This document shows, piece after piece, positions 7,598-16,527 of a DNA stretch of 52,246 nt. The notes under the pieces were generated by a model, which was not told where the DNA came from, searched no databases, and saw only the letters and a list, made by a program, of their open reading frames with translations. Positions within the stretch are counted from its first letter, which is position 1; the number at the start of each line of letters is the position of its first letter. The DNA is from CALBPI01 sp038529355 (GTDB taxonomy: Bacteria > Pseudomonadota > Gammaproteobacteria > Steroidobacterales > Woeseiaceae), in assembly GCA_038529355.1 (NCBI GenBank), contig JBCBDU010000023.1:1-52246 (forward strand), written 5' to 3'. The position numbers and the translations under genes were made by a program.

Positions 7598-8630
7598 TAC
7601 GTTTTCGATGCCTGACCTTGCGACACCGGCCGGTTGGCTGCCGTTGGCGTTCATGGCGATGATGGGCATCGCCATTCTGGCTTATGTCATTCTTGATGGC
7701 TTTGATCTTGGCGTCGGTATCTTGCTGCCGCGCGCAAGCGATAGCGAAAAAGACATCATGATTGCATCGATCGGACCGTTTTGGGATGCGAATGAAACCT
7801 GGTTGGTGCTTGGCGTTGGCATCTTGCTGGTCGCGTTTCCGACGGCGCATGGCGTCATTCTGGGTCAGCTATATTTACCGATCGCGGTGATGCTCGTGGG
7901 TCTGACGCTGCGCGGTGTTGCGTTCGATTTCCGCGTCAAGGCGCGCGATGAACATCGCGAAGGCTGGAACCGCGCATTTTTTGCAGGCTCGTTGCTGGCA
8001 GCGACGGCGCAGGGCTATATGTTGGGTCGGGTCGTCACCGGTTTTGCCGACGATTTTTACAGCGTGCTGTTTTGTGCCTTTATCGGTGTCTGTCTGGCAT
8101 CCGGCTATGCGTTGCTTGGCGCAACCTGGCTGATCATCAAGACTAGCGATGCACTGCAGTTGCGCGCCGTTGCCTGGGCGCGGCGCGCGATGGTGCTGAT
8201 GGCGATAGGCATTGCGGCTGTCTCGGTCGCTACGCCTTTAGTCAGTCAGAACATTTTCAACAAGTGGTTCAGTATTTCTCATCTGCTGCTTGTGTGGCCG
8301 ATTCCGTTAGCCACCGTGACTGTGATGTTTATTGCGTGGCGCTCGTTGAAGCGACTGCCGGTGCGCTTGGCGGACAACAACCGCTATGGCGAATGGGTGC
8401 CGTTCGTTTGTGGATGTGGTTTGTTCATGCTGGCGTTTCACGGTCTGGCCTATAGCCTGTTTCCGTATCTCGTCGTTGACCAGATCACGATCTGGGATGC
8501 GGCGAGCGCACCTGAATCCCTGATGATCATTTTCGTCGGCGCGGTCATCGTAATGCCGATCATCATTGGCTATTCGATTTTCGCGTATCGCGTATTCTGG
8601 GGTAAGGCCACTTCGCTCGAGTACTACTAG
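7590..8630 (+). CDS. cydB: Cytochrome bd-type quinol oxidase subunit II
   Basis: A 346-residue membrane protein that pairs with CydA. The start shows the family pattern 'ILAYVILDGFDLGVGILLP', followed by 'GPFWDANETWLVLGVG', the most conserved stretch of CydB, and 'GQLYLPIAVMLVGLTLRGVAFDFR'. About eight to nine transmembrane segments are visible. The long open frame extends upstream, but ATG 7590 lies inside the end of cydA (overlap ATGCTTGA) and gives the family start. No small CydX-like third subunit (short 'MWYF'-type peptide) is seen in the 120 nt downstream. Confidence 0.95.
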   Translation: MLDTFSMPDLATPAGWLPLAFMAMMGIAILAYVILDGFDLGVGILLPRASDSEKDIMIASIGPFWDANETWLVLGVGILLVAFPTAHGVILGQLYLPIAVMLVGLTLRGVAFDFRVKARDEHREGWNRAFFAGSLLAATAQGYMLGRVVTGFADDFYSVLFCAFIGVCLASGYALLGATWLIIKTSDALQLRAVAWARRAMVLMAIGIAAVSVATPLVSQNIFNKWFSISHLLLVWPIPLATVTVMFIAWRSLKRLPVRLADNNRYGEWVPFVCGCGLFMLAFHGLAYSLFPYLVVDQITIWDAASAPESLMIIFVGAVIVMPIIIGYSIFAYRVFWGKATSLEYY

Positions 8631-8752
8631 CGAAATCAGTGCTTGCTGCCGGCACAAAGTAACCGTAACCGTACGCGAACGCCTGCTGCCGGCATGCAAA
8701 AAGGTGGTAATGGATCAACAAAGCATGGTTGCAGATTCGTTATGCTCGGCCT

Positions 8753-9478
8753 ATGAAAGTCTATGGCTACATCATTGGCATCAGCGCGCTGGCCCTTGCA
8801 GTGAGTTTCTGGATGCGCAACACGCTGCCGCCAGCGCGCGTGTTGTTGCCGATCGTCGCCGAAGAGCCGGCGCAGACGCCCACCAGAAAACGCGCATTTG
8901 ACGCGGTTTGGAAAGGGTTGAGCTATCGCGTCAAACCACGCTTCGATTACGAGTTGACGGGCTTGGTGGTCAGCTTCCGGTTGCACGACGGCAATTCGCG
9001 GATGCATCGGCGTGCCCAGGATCACTTGAATGCCGCCGATCTGTGCGTCGTCTGGGACCAAAGTGCTAGCACGCCATTCCTCAATAGGATGTCGTTCTGG
9101 AACGGTATTTTCACCTGCAATTTCAAGACGACCGACCAGCAGGCCTGGGAGTCATTCAATCCGGACCAATTGTCGAATAATCATCTGATCTCGGACGATG
9201 CGCGCGTTCGCGACGCGATTGCCGACGTGCGTATTGGCGATCAGATTCGTATGCGCGGCTTCCTTGCCGACTACACGAGCCCCGGCGGCGGTACGCGCAA
9301 GAGCAGTGTGGTTCGCACTGATGGCGGCAACGGTGCGTGCGAGACCATTTACGTGGAACAATTCGACATACTCAAACGCTCGACCGGCAACTGGCGTATC
9401 GCCATGTATGTGTCACTGGCGCTGCTATTGCTGTCGCTCGCACTGTATCTGCGTGCGCCGCATCGCGTGCGGCGTTAG
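8753..9478 (+). CDS. Unrecognised two-TM envelope protein
   Basis: A 241-residue protein that I do not recognise. An N-terminal membrane anchor (about residues 4-20), a soluble region of about 190 residues and a C-terminal segment (about 212-232) give a loop between two anchors, resembling families whose central domain faces the periplasm. Two cysteines lie in 'AADLCVVWDQ' and 'GIFTCNFKT', and a third in 'GACETIYVEQFDIL'. The soluble part contains 'RIGDQIRMRGFLADYTSPGG', which resembles an OB-like or nuclease-associated beta fold, but this is only a hint. ATG 8753 is chosen because the hydrophobic anchor follows immediately; there is no Shine-Dalgarno sequence. Its TAG shares bases 9475-9478 with the convergent stop. 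Confidence 0.7.
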   Translation: MKVYGYIIGISALALAVSFWMRNTLPPARVLLPIVAEEPAQTPTRKRAFDAVWKGLSYRVKPRFDYELTGLVVSFRLHDGNSRMHRRAQDHLNAADLCVVWDQSASTPFLNRMSFWNGIFTCNFKTTDQQAWESFNPDQLSNNHLISDDARVRDAIADVRIGDQIRMRGFLADYTSPGGGTRKSSVVRTDGGNGACETIYVEQFDILKRSTGNWRIAMYVSLALLLLSLALYLRAPHRVRR

Positions 9479-10212
9479 GGCGCTGCGGCGGTACCGAATT
9501 TTGCCGCGAACCTTTTGTCAGTAAGCCGGCCAAACACCGGCATGATCACCGCCAGCAGCGCATAACTCCAGCCGCACAAACCGATCAGTGCACCTGATAC
9601 GAAGAATGTCAGGCACAGTGACAGCACGCCCACGCCCGCAACCAGCGTCCACGCGATGATTTCGGCAAGCGTCATGAACGTCTCCTGCGCGCTTAAGGAC
9701 AGTTGCCGCCGACACTGGTAGGCGTGAACGTTAAGCCAGATGATGCACAGGTTGGACACGACATAGCCGATGCCATAGACCCGGAACAGGCCGATCGCTT
9801 CGGCTTCCGATAGCAGCACAAAGTCAGTGGGCAGGTGCCCATTGGACATCGAGCTCACCACTGCCGCGGACATCGCTCGCAGCGGATAGACATAGACCAG
9901 CACGGTAAACACCAGTGCAAGACTGACCAGCGTTGCCAGTGTTGTGTCCATGCCATAGCGCTTTGACCAGTTTCTGTGCGCTACCCAGAACATCATCAGG
10001 ATCAGGAAGCCGAACAGAAACGACGGTACCGCCAGCAGCGCGTCGACCAGCTCGGTGTAACTGGCAGGGACTGCGTCGAAGGAAATGACCAGCAGCGTCA
10101 ATGCAAATGCGAATGCCGCATCCACGAATGTTTCCAGTCGCGTGGTTTCTGCGCCTCGGTGGCGGAAGACGCCGTCGCTGCCCAGCGCTGTCTGTGCAGC
10201 GTTGTCGTTCAC
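9475..10212 (-). CDS. TMEM175/DUF1211 family potassium channel-like protein
   Basis: A 245-residue membrane protein with about six hydrophobic helices. The first helix reads 'TRLETFVDAAFAFALTLLVISF', matching the TMEM175 signature RxxxFsDavfAiaiTLL that lines the pore, here with FVD in place of the usual FSD. Bacterial TMEM175 proteins are potassium-selective leak channels; most have one six-TM unit as here. It overlaps the upstream glycosyltransferase stop by 4 nt (ATGA), indicating translational coupling. Confidence 0.82.
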   Translation of the reverse strand: MNDNAAQTALGSDGVFRHRGAETTRLETFVDAAFAFALTLLVISFDAVPASYTELVDALLAVPSFLFGFLILMMFWVAHRNWSKRYGMDTTLATLVSLALVFTVLVYVYPLRAMSAAVVSSMSNGHLPTDFVLLSEAEAIGLFRVYGIGYVVSNLCIIWLNVHAYQCRRQLSLSAQETFMTLAEIIAWTLVAGVGVLSLCLTFFVSGALIGLCGWSYALLAVIMPVFGRLTDKRFAAKFGTAAAP

Positions 10213-11294
10213 GATGTTACATGCTCACGAAACGCCGCGAGCGTGTTGCGCACCGAGTCGCGCACATTGAAATGGCTGTCGATGCGCGCCCTGGAGTTGT
10301 CGCCGAAGCGCGCCCGAAGTTCGGGGTCTGCGTGCAGCTGGCGAATAGCGTTAGCGAGCGCGCTGCTGTCTTCGACCGGTACAACAAGGCCATTGTGGCC
10401 ATGCTGAACAAGCTCTGCGTTGCCGCCGGTGTCGGTTACGATCGGCGCAACGCCGTACACCATCGCTTCAATGACCGTTTTCGGCAAACCCTCGCGGCGC
10501 GTTGCGGGCAATACCGAAACGTCGCAGCATTGAATCAATGCCGTCGCATCGGTGCGGTGTCCGGCGAGTGTGACGCGGCCGGTCAACCCTTGTTGCTCGA
10601 CAAAGTCGCCGAGCGTCGCCTCATCCATGCCTTTGCCAATCAACAGTAGCTGCAAATGCTCGATATCTTTTAGCTGCGCGCACGCACGGATCAGGTAGTC
10701 GACGCCTTTGCGTGGGCGATTGTTAGCAACGCAACCGATGACGAACTGGTCGTCCCGCAAGTTCAGCACGGCGCGATCTGCGGCCGGCTCGTTGTACCAG
10801 CTCAAGTCATGTCCCTTGTACACGGTGTAGAGTTTTTTGCGCACGCCGACATGGGCTACGAGCGACTTTCGCACCTCATCGGCGACGCACAGAATACCGT
10901 CGACGCTGGGGTGTAGATGCGTCAGATAAGAAGCCGGATCGAATCGATGGATATTGCCGGTTTGGCCGCGGTACGTCATCAGCTTCACTGGCAGACCAAT
11001 GCGTGCAAACGCCGTATTGCAAATGGCCTTGTTATTGAATGCGTACACCAGATCAAACGCTTCGCGCTTTAACAGCCGGCGCAGTCGCCACATGGTTGGT
11101 GGCGAGAATTTACGCCCGATCATGTAAGGCAGCAGCTCAACGCCTGCATCGCGCAGTCGATCGATATACACCGAGTCCGACTGGGTCATCACGGTCAGAT
11201 CGACACCGGCTCGCTTGAGTCCGATCAGAAGCTCTGCTTCGGGCCGCACAGCGTTTAGTGTGTAGCCGTGCGACGTGATGGCCAATACTTTCAA
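10209..11294 (-). CDS. Family 4 glycosyltransferase (GT-B fold)
   Basis: A 361-residue GT4-type glycosyltransferase. The N-terminal half ('MKVLAITSHGYTLNAVRPEAELLIGLKRAGVDLTV', cut short here) is the acceptor domain. The C-terminal half has the family's donor-binding EX7E-like motif 'EGLPKTVIEAMVYGVAPIV' followed by 'GGNAELVQHGHNGLVV'. It transfers a sugar from a nucleotide donor, probably to an envelope polysaccharide or lipid. The start is TTG at 11294, supported by GGAG 8 nt upstream and by the residues matching the family start. It is cotranscribed with the TMEM175-like gene; no polysaccharide cluster surrounds it. Confidence 0.88.
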   Translation of the reverse strand: MKVLAITSHGYTLNAVRPEAELLIGLKRAGVDLTVMTQSDSVYIDRLRDAGVELLPYMIGRKFSPPTMWRLRRLLKREAFDLVYAFNNKAICNTAFARIGLPVKLMTYRGQTGNIHRFDPASYLTHLHPSVDGILCVADEVRKSLVAHVGVRKKLYTVYKGHDLSWYNEPAADRAVLNLRDDQFVIGCVANNRPRKGVDYLIRACAQLKDIEHLQLLLIGKGMDEATLGDFVEQQGLTGRVTLAGHRTDATALIQCCDVSVLPATRREGLPKTVIEAMVYGVAPIVTDTGGNAELVQHGHNGLVVPVEDSSALANAIRQLHADPELRARFGDNSRARIDSHFNVRDSVRNTLAAFREHVTS

Positions 11295-11583
11295 AATCGT
11301 TGCTCCGCAGTTTCGGTCGAGTCAGTGCTGATGTGAGTGCCAAAGAGATGCTTGTACAAAAGTAACGAGGCAGCCCGAGTATTGCGCTCGGCACAGTTCA
11401 AAATTTGTGTCAGATGATACTACATGCACCGGTTGCAGATGCTGACGCGGCGCTGTCTGAACCTGGCAGCCCTTGTTCCGTTTGCCTCACGTCAAACCGC
11501 TTTATAACAGTTGTTTGCAGAGTCTTGCGATTAACCCGCGTATCTTCTAACGTGGAAGAGAAGACAGGGGATGGGGGAGTAAC

Positions 11584-12726
11584 ATGACCAATGGCAGTCA
11601 TGAGTCTGAGGTCAGCGCGGCCTACGCGCAGACCGAGCGCCGCTACTGGCGTCTGGCCGATGAACCGCGCGCCTGGTGGCCCTACGCAATCGGTTTGCTG
11701 CTAGGCTTGCTGGCGTTATTTCTGATCGGTGTGTTTTCAATCGCCCGACACATGCAGGCCGAAGTCGTCGAGCAGGTCACGCAGAATCTGGTCGGCTATG
11801 ACGTCGCGGAAGTGATTGCCGACGGCCAACGAGTTCGTATTAGCGCACGTGCGTCCGAAACCGATCGGCACATTATCGAAGCGCTTGCAGCGTCTGCACG
11901 TTGCCCAACCTGGGCCGGCACGCTGATTTGTCCGCGCCGCATTGATCTGCAGTTGGAGCCACCGGCGGCGGCCGAGCTGCCTTCGCGCTTGCACGATTTT
12001 GTGTTCTCCCGTAGCGGCGCCAACATCACATTAAGTGGTGAGGTTGGTGATGTTGACGCGAAAACCTTGTTGAATCGCGCCGCGCGCGAGCAATTCGATG
12101 CCGTGAATGATGCGTTGAGCGTCAGTCTTGCGCGCGCGGACAAGCGTGATCGCCAGGCAGCGAATGCAGCCCTTGCGCTGCTTGCAAACGTCGAGCGTGG
12201 TACGGCGACCTGGCGCAACGGTGCGTTGTCATTGGATGCGCTGGTGAGTGCGTCGGCAGAAGACGGGGTGCGGGCGCAGTTTTCAACATTGGGTGATCCT
12301 GTGCCGCAGGGCGAACTGACCTTATCAGTCGCCGTCAGTGTCGATGTCTGCGACGAGCAATTCAATCAGGCGTTGTCCGCGGCGACGATTCGCTTTGATA
12401 CCGGCAGTGCGCGTATTGATGCGGCAAGCAACGATCTTCTCGACACGCTGGCGAGTATTGCGCAGCAGTGCACAGGCACATTGCTGATCGATGGGCATAC
12501 CGACAACGTTGGTAACAACGTTAGTAACCAGGCGCTGAGTGAAGCGCGTGCCAATGCGGTGCGGGCTGCCCTGGTGGTGCGCGGGTTGCCGGCGGACGAT
12601 CTGATCGCACGCGGCTTTGGTGAGTCGCAGCCGGTTGCCACGAATGAGAGCGCGGCAGGCCGTGCAAAAAACAGACGCATAACGGTGCGCACCGCACGGT
12701 CCGCAACCGAGACGAGGGGAGATTAA
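11584..12726 (+). CDS. Membrane-anchored OmpA-domain protein with BON-like region
   Basis: A 380-residue protein. One transmembrane segment lies at about residues 31-55 with the N-terminus predicted inside. It is followed by BON-like segments ('EVVEQVTQNLVGYDVAEVIADGQRV' region and 'GANITLSGEVGDVDAKTLL') and a C-terminal OmpA peptidoglycan-binding domain at about 265-372. The latter begins with 'TIRFDTGSARID', carries 'GHTDNVGNNVSNQALSEARA' and ends with 'NRRITV'. The design (TM, BON-like, OmpA) resembles mycobacterial ArfA and would link the inner membrane to peptidoglycan. GGGGGAG sits just before the ATG. The repeat/HhH gene starts 2 nt after its stop. Confidence 0.85.
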   Translation: MTNGSHESEVSAAYAQTERRYWRLADEPRAWWPYAIGLLLGLLALFLIGVFSIARHMQAEVVEQVTQNLVGYDVAEVIADGQRVRISARASETDRHIIEALAASARCPTWAGTLICPRRIDLQLEPPAAAELPSRLHDFVFSRSGANITLSGEVGDVDAKTLLNRAAREQFDAVNDALSVSLARADKRDRQAANAALALLANVERGTATWRNGALSLDALVSASAEDGVRAQFSTLGDPVPQGELTLSVAVSVDVCDEQFNQALSAATIRFDTGSARIDAASNDLLDTLASIAQQCTGTLLIDGHTDNVGNNVSNQALSEARANAVRAALVVRGLPADDLIARGFGESQPVATNESAAGRAKNRRITVRTARSATETRGD

Positions 12727-12728
12727 TC

Positions 12729-14123
12729 ATGGGATATCTGATTGCAGAATTCACACTACTGTTGCTGCTGGCCAGTGTGCTTGGGTTTTTGTTAGGGCAC
12801 TGGTGGTCGCGTCGCAAGTTTGTTGATGTCACCGAGAGTTTCGCCAGCATCGCGCAGTCCAAGCGCAGCGATGACGAGCGATGGCATGCGTTAAACAACG
12901 GCTTGACTGCGCTCGGCTCGCGCGTCGACAGCATTGACATCCCGGCGCCGGATTTCAGTCCGCTGCAAACGGGATTGAGCAGCGTCGAGCGGGCTGTTGG
13001 CAACATCACGATTCCTGCGGCGCCAGATCTTGGCAGCCTGGAATCGGGGATCGCAGCGTTGCAGGAACAGGTGCGCGGCATCAACATCCCGAAAGCACCG
13101 GATTTGGGTGGTATCGAATCGGCGTTGGACACGTTGCAAGCTCAAGTGCGCGGTATTGAGATTCCACAGGCGACGGATGTGTCGGGCCTGGAACGTTCAC
13201 TGGCAGCGTTGCGAGGCGCAGTAGACAGCATTGAGCTGCCGACTGCGGATCTGACGCCGTTGCAGGATGGTATTGGCTCGCTGCGCAGCGGCATTGGCGC
13301 TATCCGTCTGCCCGAGACCGACTTGTCGGGTATCGAACAGCAATTGTCGGATCTGCGGCAACGCGTCGATGATCTACCGGCACCTCAGCAAACGGATCTG
13401 CAACCGGTACACAGTGCATTGCGTGCGGTGTCTGACAAAATCGACGCGATCCGGATTCCAGCAACGCCTGATTTGTCCGGAGTCACCAGTGCTGTCAACA
13501 AAGTCGGCGAAAAGGTCGACCGTATCCGCATACCGCAACCGGCAGATGTGACACCCATTGCCGCGCAGCTCACCCGGGTAGAAGGTCGCATCGGACAAAT
13601 CCCGAAACCGGAGAAAACCGATCTGGCACCGATCCGCCAGCGGTTGGATACGCTCGATAAGGCCGTTGCAAAACTGCCGGTTGTGAATACTCATCCGGCT
13701 GTGGACATCGGTCCGTTACGCGCAAGCGTCGACCGTTTGCGCAGCGATATTGCCGGCATCAAACCCGTTGATCTGCGTGGCATACAGGCACGGCTTGATG
13801 CGATCGAAGCACAGCTGAAGAAACGTGCTGCGGCGCCTGCGCCCAAGCCCAAGCCGGCTGGTCCGCAATTGTTCAAAACGGCCGTGCATGGCAAGAAAGA
13901 TGATTTGAAACGCATCTCCGGTGTTGGACCGATGCTTGAGGGTCTGTTGAACAAGCACGGGGTGTTTTACTTCTGGCAGGTCGCGTCGTGGAGCAAGAAG
14001 GACGTGACGTTCATCGACGATCGTCTGGAGGTCTTCAAAGGGCGCATCGAACGCGACGACTGGGTGCGTCAGGCGAAGACGTTGAGTCGCGAGCCGGGTG
14101 CAGCGCAACGGCCTGCTTCGTAA
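12729..14123 (+). CDS. Membrane-anchored 25-residue-repeat protein with C-terminal helix-hairpin-helix domain
   Basis: A 464-residue protein with an N-terminal transmembrane helix (about residues 4-24). From about 70 to 364 it is built of roughly twelve repeats of 24-25 residues with consensus I-x-I/L-P-x-x-x-D-L-x-x-L/I-x-x-x-L-x-x-L-x-x-x-V. A Lys/Pro/Ala linker (365-382) leads to a compact C-terminal domain (388-453): 'DDLKRISGVGPMLEGLLNKHG', then 'FYFWQVASWSKKDVTFID' and 'GRIERDDWVRQAKTL'. That last domain is the helix-hairpin-helix module seen fused to NADH dehydrogenase subunits and L21-like proteins in other proteobacteria. The gene is coupled to the OmpA-domain gene. The function is unknown; a rod projecting from the membrane is my inference. 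Confidence 0.82.
   Translation: MGYLIAEFTLLLLLASVLGFLLGHWWSRRKFVDVTESFASIAQSKRSDDERWHALNNGLTALGSRVDSIDIPAPDFSPLQTGLSSVERAVGNITIPAAPDLGSLESGIAALQEQVRGINIPKAPDLGGIESALDTLQAQVRGIEIPQATDVSGLERSLAALRGAVDSIELPTADLTPLQDGIGSLRSGIGAIRLPETDLSGIEQQLSDLRQRVDDLPAPQQTDLQPVHSALRAVSDKIDAIRIPATPDLSGVTSAVNKVGEKVDRIRIPQPADVTPIAAQLTRVEGRIGQIPKPEKTDLAPIRQRLDTLDKAVAKLPVVNTHPAVDIGPLRASVDRLRSDIAGIKPVDLRGIQARLDAIEAQLKKRAAAPAPKPKPAGPQLFKTAVHGKKDDLKRISGVGPMLEGLLNKHGVFYFWQVASWSKKDVTFIDDRLEVFKGRIERDDWVRQAKTLSREPGAAQRPAS
12936..13820 (+). repeat. Protein-coding tandem repeat, about 12 units of 72-75 bp
   Basis: Units encode the IPxxxDLxxL pattern; the conserved proline falls at residues 72, 96, 121, 146, 171, 195, 217, 244, 269, 292, 317 and 346. 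Units have diverged in DNA sequence, so this is an old repeat under protein-level selection rather than a recent expansion. Confidence 0.85.
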
Positions 14124-14350
14124 TGCCGTGATCCCTGGCACGCGCATCTGGCATCGGCTGCGTGTGATCACCCTGTGATACTTTGCGCCGACACTACGCG
14201 ACGGTACTTGCCGTCCGGAGTGTCTCGTGAGCTGTTTGAACCCTTTTACTAACGCGCTTGTTACGTGCCCCGCGCATCCGTCACGCCAGGTACTGTCATA
14301 AAATGGCGGCTGCACCGGTCAGTTTCCCGATACACGCCCGGGAGTCTGTC

Positions 14351-15049
14351 ATGACAGCGCAGCGCATTCTGTTGGTCGAGGATGAACGCGACATCGCTGA
14401 ACTCGCAGCGATGCATCTGAACGACCATCACTTCGATGTCACTACGTGCCATGACGGCAGCGAGGCGCTGCAGCTTGCGGTTGATCAGCGATGGTCGCTC
14501 ATTATTCTCGATATCCGTCTGCCTGGCGTCGACGGTCTGGATATTTGTAAACGTCTGCGCAGTGACGGTTGCCAGACGCCCATTTTGATCGTTAGTGCCA
14601 AATCGACAGAATTTGACCGGGTGCTCGGTCTGGAGCTCGGTGCCGATGACTACGTCGTCAAGCCGTTTGGCGTGCTTGAGCTGGTAGCGCGCGTCAAGGC
14701 ATTGCTGCGCCGAGTGCAGGGGCGCGCGCAACTTGCGTCTGTCGATACGATCCGGGTAGGCCGCGTCGAGATTGAGCCAGAACAACGCAGCGTGCGTGTC
14801 GATGGTCGCGATGTCACGCTGACGGCGCGCGAGTTCGATCTGTTGCTGCATTTTGCACGCGCGCCGGGCCGGGTTTACCAACGCGCCGAATTGCTCGACC
14901 AGGTGTGGGGTTACGGTTACGAAGGCTATGAACACACCGTCAATTCGCACATCAATCGCTTGCGCAACAAAATCGAACCGGACCCAGCCAATCCGGAACA
15001 CATCGTCACCGTGTGGGGTGTCGGCTACAAGATGGCAGCGTTGCATTAA
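14351..15049 (+). CDS. OmpR/PhoB-family response regulator
   Basis: A 232-residue two-component regulator. The receiver domain has the acidic pair E10/D11, phospho-acceptor Asp54 in 'IILDIRLPG', Ser82 and Lys104 in 'VVKPFG'. The C-terminal winged helix (about 135-230) has 'LTAREFDLLLHFARAPGRVYQR' and 'VWGYGYEGYEHTV', typical of OmpR/PhoB. GGGAG lies 7 nt before ATG 14351, which is preferred over an upstream in-frame start because the receiver domain begins here. It overlaps the kinase gene by one base (TAATG), so the pair is cotranscribed. Confidence 0.95.
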   Translation: MTAQRILLVEDERDIAELAAMHLNDHHFDVTTCHDGSEALQLAVDQRWSLIILDIRLPGVDGLDICKRLRSDGCQTPILIVSAKSTEFDRVLGLELGADDYVVKPFGVLELVARVKALLRRVQGRAQLASVDTIRVGRVEIEPEQRSVRVDGRDVTLTAREFDLLLHFARAPGRVYQRAELLDQVWGYGYEGYEHTVNSHINRLRNKIEPDPANPEHIVTVWGVGYKMAALH

Positions 15050-16527
15050 TGGCGCGCTTGTACGTGCGATTGGCGACGGCGCTGGCGTTGTTGATGCTGC
15101 TGGTCGGCGCCGTATTTTATGCGCTTGAGCGTCGTGGTGCGCAGTTGTATCACGCCGAATTGACGCAACGTCTGAACGCATCTATTGCGATGTATGTGGC
15201 GCAGCAGGCGCCGCTGATTCGCAACGGCGTCGTCGATGATGCACAGCTCGCAACCCTTGCCGAGCGCGCGATGATCATCAATCCGAGTGCCGAGATTTAC
15301 GTGTTGGATCCGCAGGGTCGTGTGCTCGGCTCCCGCGACGCAAATGATCCCGAACTTGCGCGGCAGATTGCTGTTGCACCGGTGCGGGCATTGCTGGATG
15401 GGGCGCAGCGGTTGCCGGTGTTCGGCGACGATCCGCGACTGGACGCTGACCGCAAGGTTTTCTCTGCCAGCGAAATTCGCGATGCGCAAGGTCTGCAGGG
15501 ATATGTTTACGTCGTGCTCGGTGGTCAGCAGTACGCCGCAGCAGTGGCCGACGTCCGTGGTGGCTACCAACAGACGGTGTTGGCAAGTGCGGTTGCGCTG
15601 ACGCTGTTGTGTGCGGCACTGATTGGCGCCGCGCTGTTCTGGCTGTTGACGCGGCCGCTGCGCCGACTAACCCGGCGGGCGCGCCAGTTCGAATTCGCGT
15701 ACGCCGGCAGGGACCCCGATGCACGAGCGGCCGAAACGTCGGTCGATGAATTGCAGCAATTGGATGCGGCTTTTTCGGCGATGCAGCGCCGTATCGAAGC
15801 GCAGTTCGAACGTCTGCAGGAAAGTGATCGCTTGCGGCGCGAGCTGATTACCAACGTGTCGCACGATTTGCGTACTCCGCTTGCCGCGATGCAGGGCGCC
15901 GTTGATACCTTGTTGATCAAACAGGATGCCCTGAGCGATGCCGATGCCCGGCACCTGCTGGGTACGGCTCGACGACACGCGGACCGTTTGAATACCTTAA
16001 TCAAGGATTTGTTTGAGCTGACACGACTCGACACGGGCAACATCCAGCCCGAGTTCCAGACGTTCTCGCTGGCGGAGCTGATTAACGATGTCGCGACCGA
16101 ATTTGCGCTGAAGGCAGAGTCACGCGGCATCGCGTTGCGTGTCGAGCCGCCGCCCGGCGCAACGACGACCGTGTATGCCGATATTGGTTTGATCCAGCGT
16201 GTGCTCGAGAACCTGATCGACAATGCCATCAAGTACACCGAAGCTGGCGGCGTGGTGGTCGTTGCCATGCGACCCGTGGCCAGCGGCCACGCGGTGAGCA
16301 TTAGTGACACCGGTGTCGGTATCAGTCAGCAGCACCTGCCGCGGATCTTTGAGCGCCACTATGCCGGCTCTCGCGATGGCGCCAAAACCTCGGATTCGAC
16401 CGGCATCGGGCTTGCGATCGTCAAGAAGATTCTGGAGCTGCACGGCACCGAGATTGCCGTCGAGAGCACGCCGCGCGAGGGTTCGCGTTTTCGCTTTGAG
16501 TTGCCTGCGACAGCCCAAGCTGCTTGA
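15049..16527 (+). CDS. Sensor histidine kinase
   Basis: A 492-residue membrane kinase. It has a transmembrane segment at about 8-25, a periplasmic sensor region of about 150 residues, a second TM (about 180-203) and HAMP ('LTRPLRRLTRRARQFE'). The dimerisation/phosphoacceptor domain has His272 in 'NVSHDLRTPL', and the ATPase domain has N box 'NLIDNAIKYTEAGG', G1 'DTGVGIS', F box 'IFERHYAG' and G2 'STGIGLAIVKKI'. It autophosphorylates and passes phosphate to the regulator encoded just upstream. The sensor region contains a PAS/dCache-like 'AEIYVLDPQGRVLGSR' stretch; the signal is unknown. Confidence 0.95.
   Translation: MARLYVRLATALALLMLLVGAVFYALERRGAQLYHAELTQRLNASIAMYVAQQAPLIRNGVVDDAQLATLAERAMIINPSAEIYVLDPQGRVLGSRDANDPELARQIAVAPVRALLDGAQRLPVFGDDPRLDADRKVFSASEIRDAQGLQGYVYVVLGGQQYAAAVADVRGGYQQTVLASAVALTLLCAALIGAALFWLLTRPLRRLTRRARQFEFAYAGRDPDARAAETSVDELQQLDAAFSAMQRRIEAQFERLQESDRLRRELITNVSHDLRTPLAAMQGAVDTLLIKQDALSDADARHLLGTARRHADRLNTLIKDLFELTRLDTGNIQPEFQTFSLAELINDVATEFALKAESRGIALRVEPPPGATTTVYADIGLIQRVLENLIDNAIKYTEAGGVVVVAMRPVASGHAVSISDTGVGISQQHLPRIFERHYAGSRDGAKTSDSTGIGLAIVKKILELHGTEIAVESTPREGSRFRFELPATAQAA

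Noticed and set aside
8694..8756. 20-codon frame after cydB as a possible CydX
   Set aside because: It has no hydrophobic helix and none of the MWYF/WxLG pattern of CydX.
11295..11583. 60-codon open frame at 11405-11587 in the gap before the OmpA-domain gene
   Set aside because: No ribosome-binding site, no recognisable family, and it overlaps the start of the real gene.
12936..13820. CRISPR-like periodicity of about 75 bp
   Set aside because: The period is carried by the encoded protein repeat; the DNA units are diverged and have no spacers.
14261..15181. 306-codon open frame on the minus strand over the response regulator
   Set aside because: Shadow of a high-GC gene; composition rich in Arg, His and Gln with no family resemblance.
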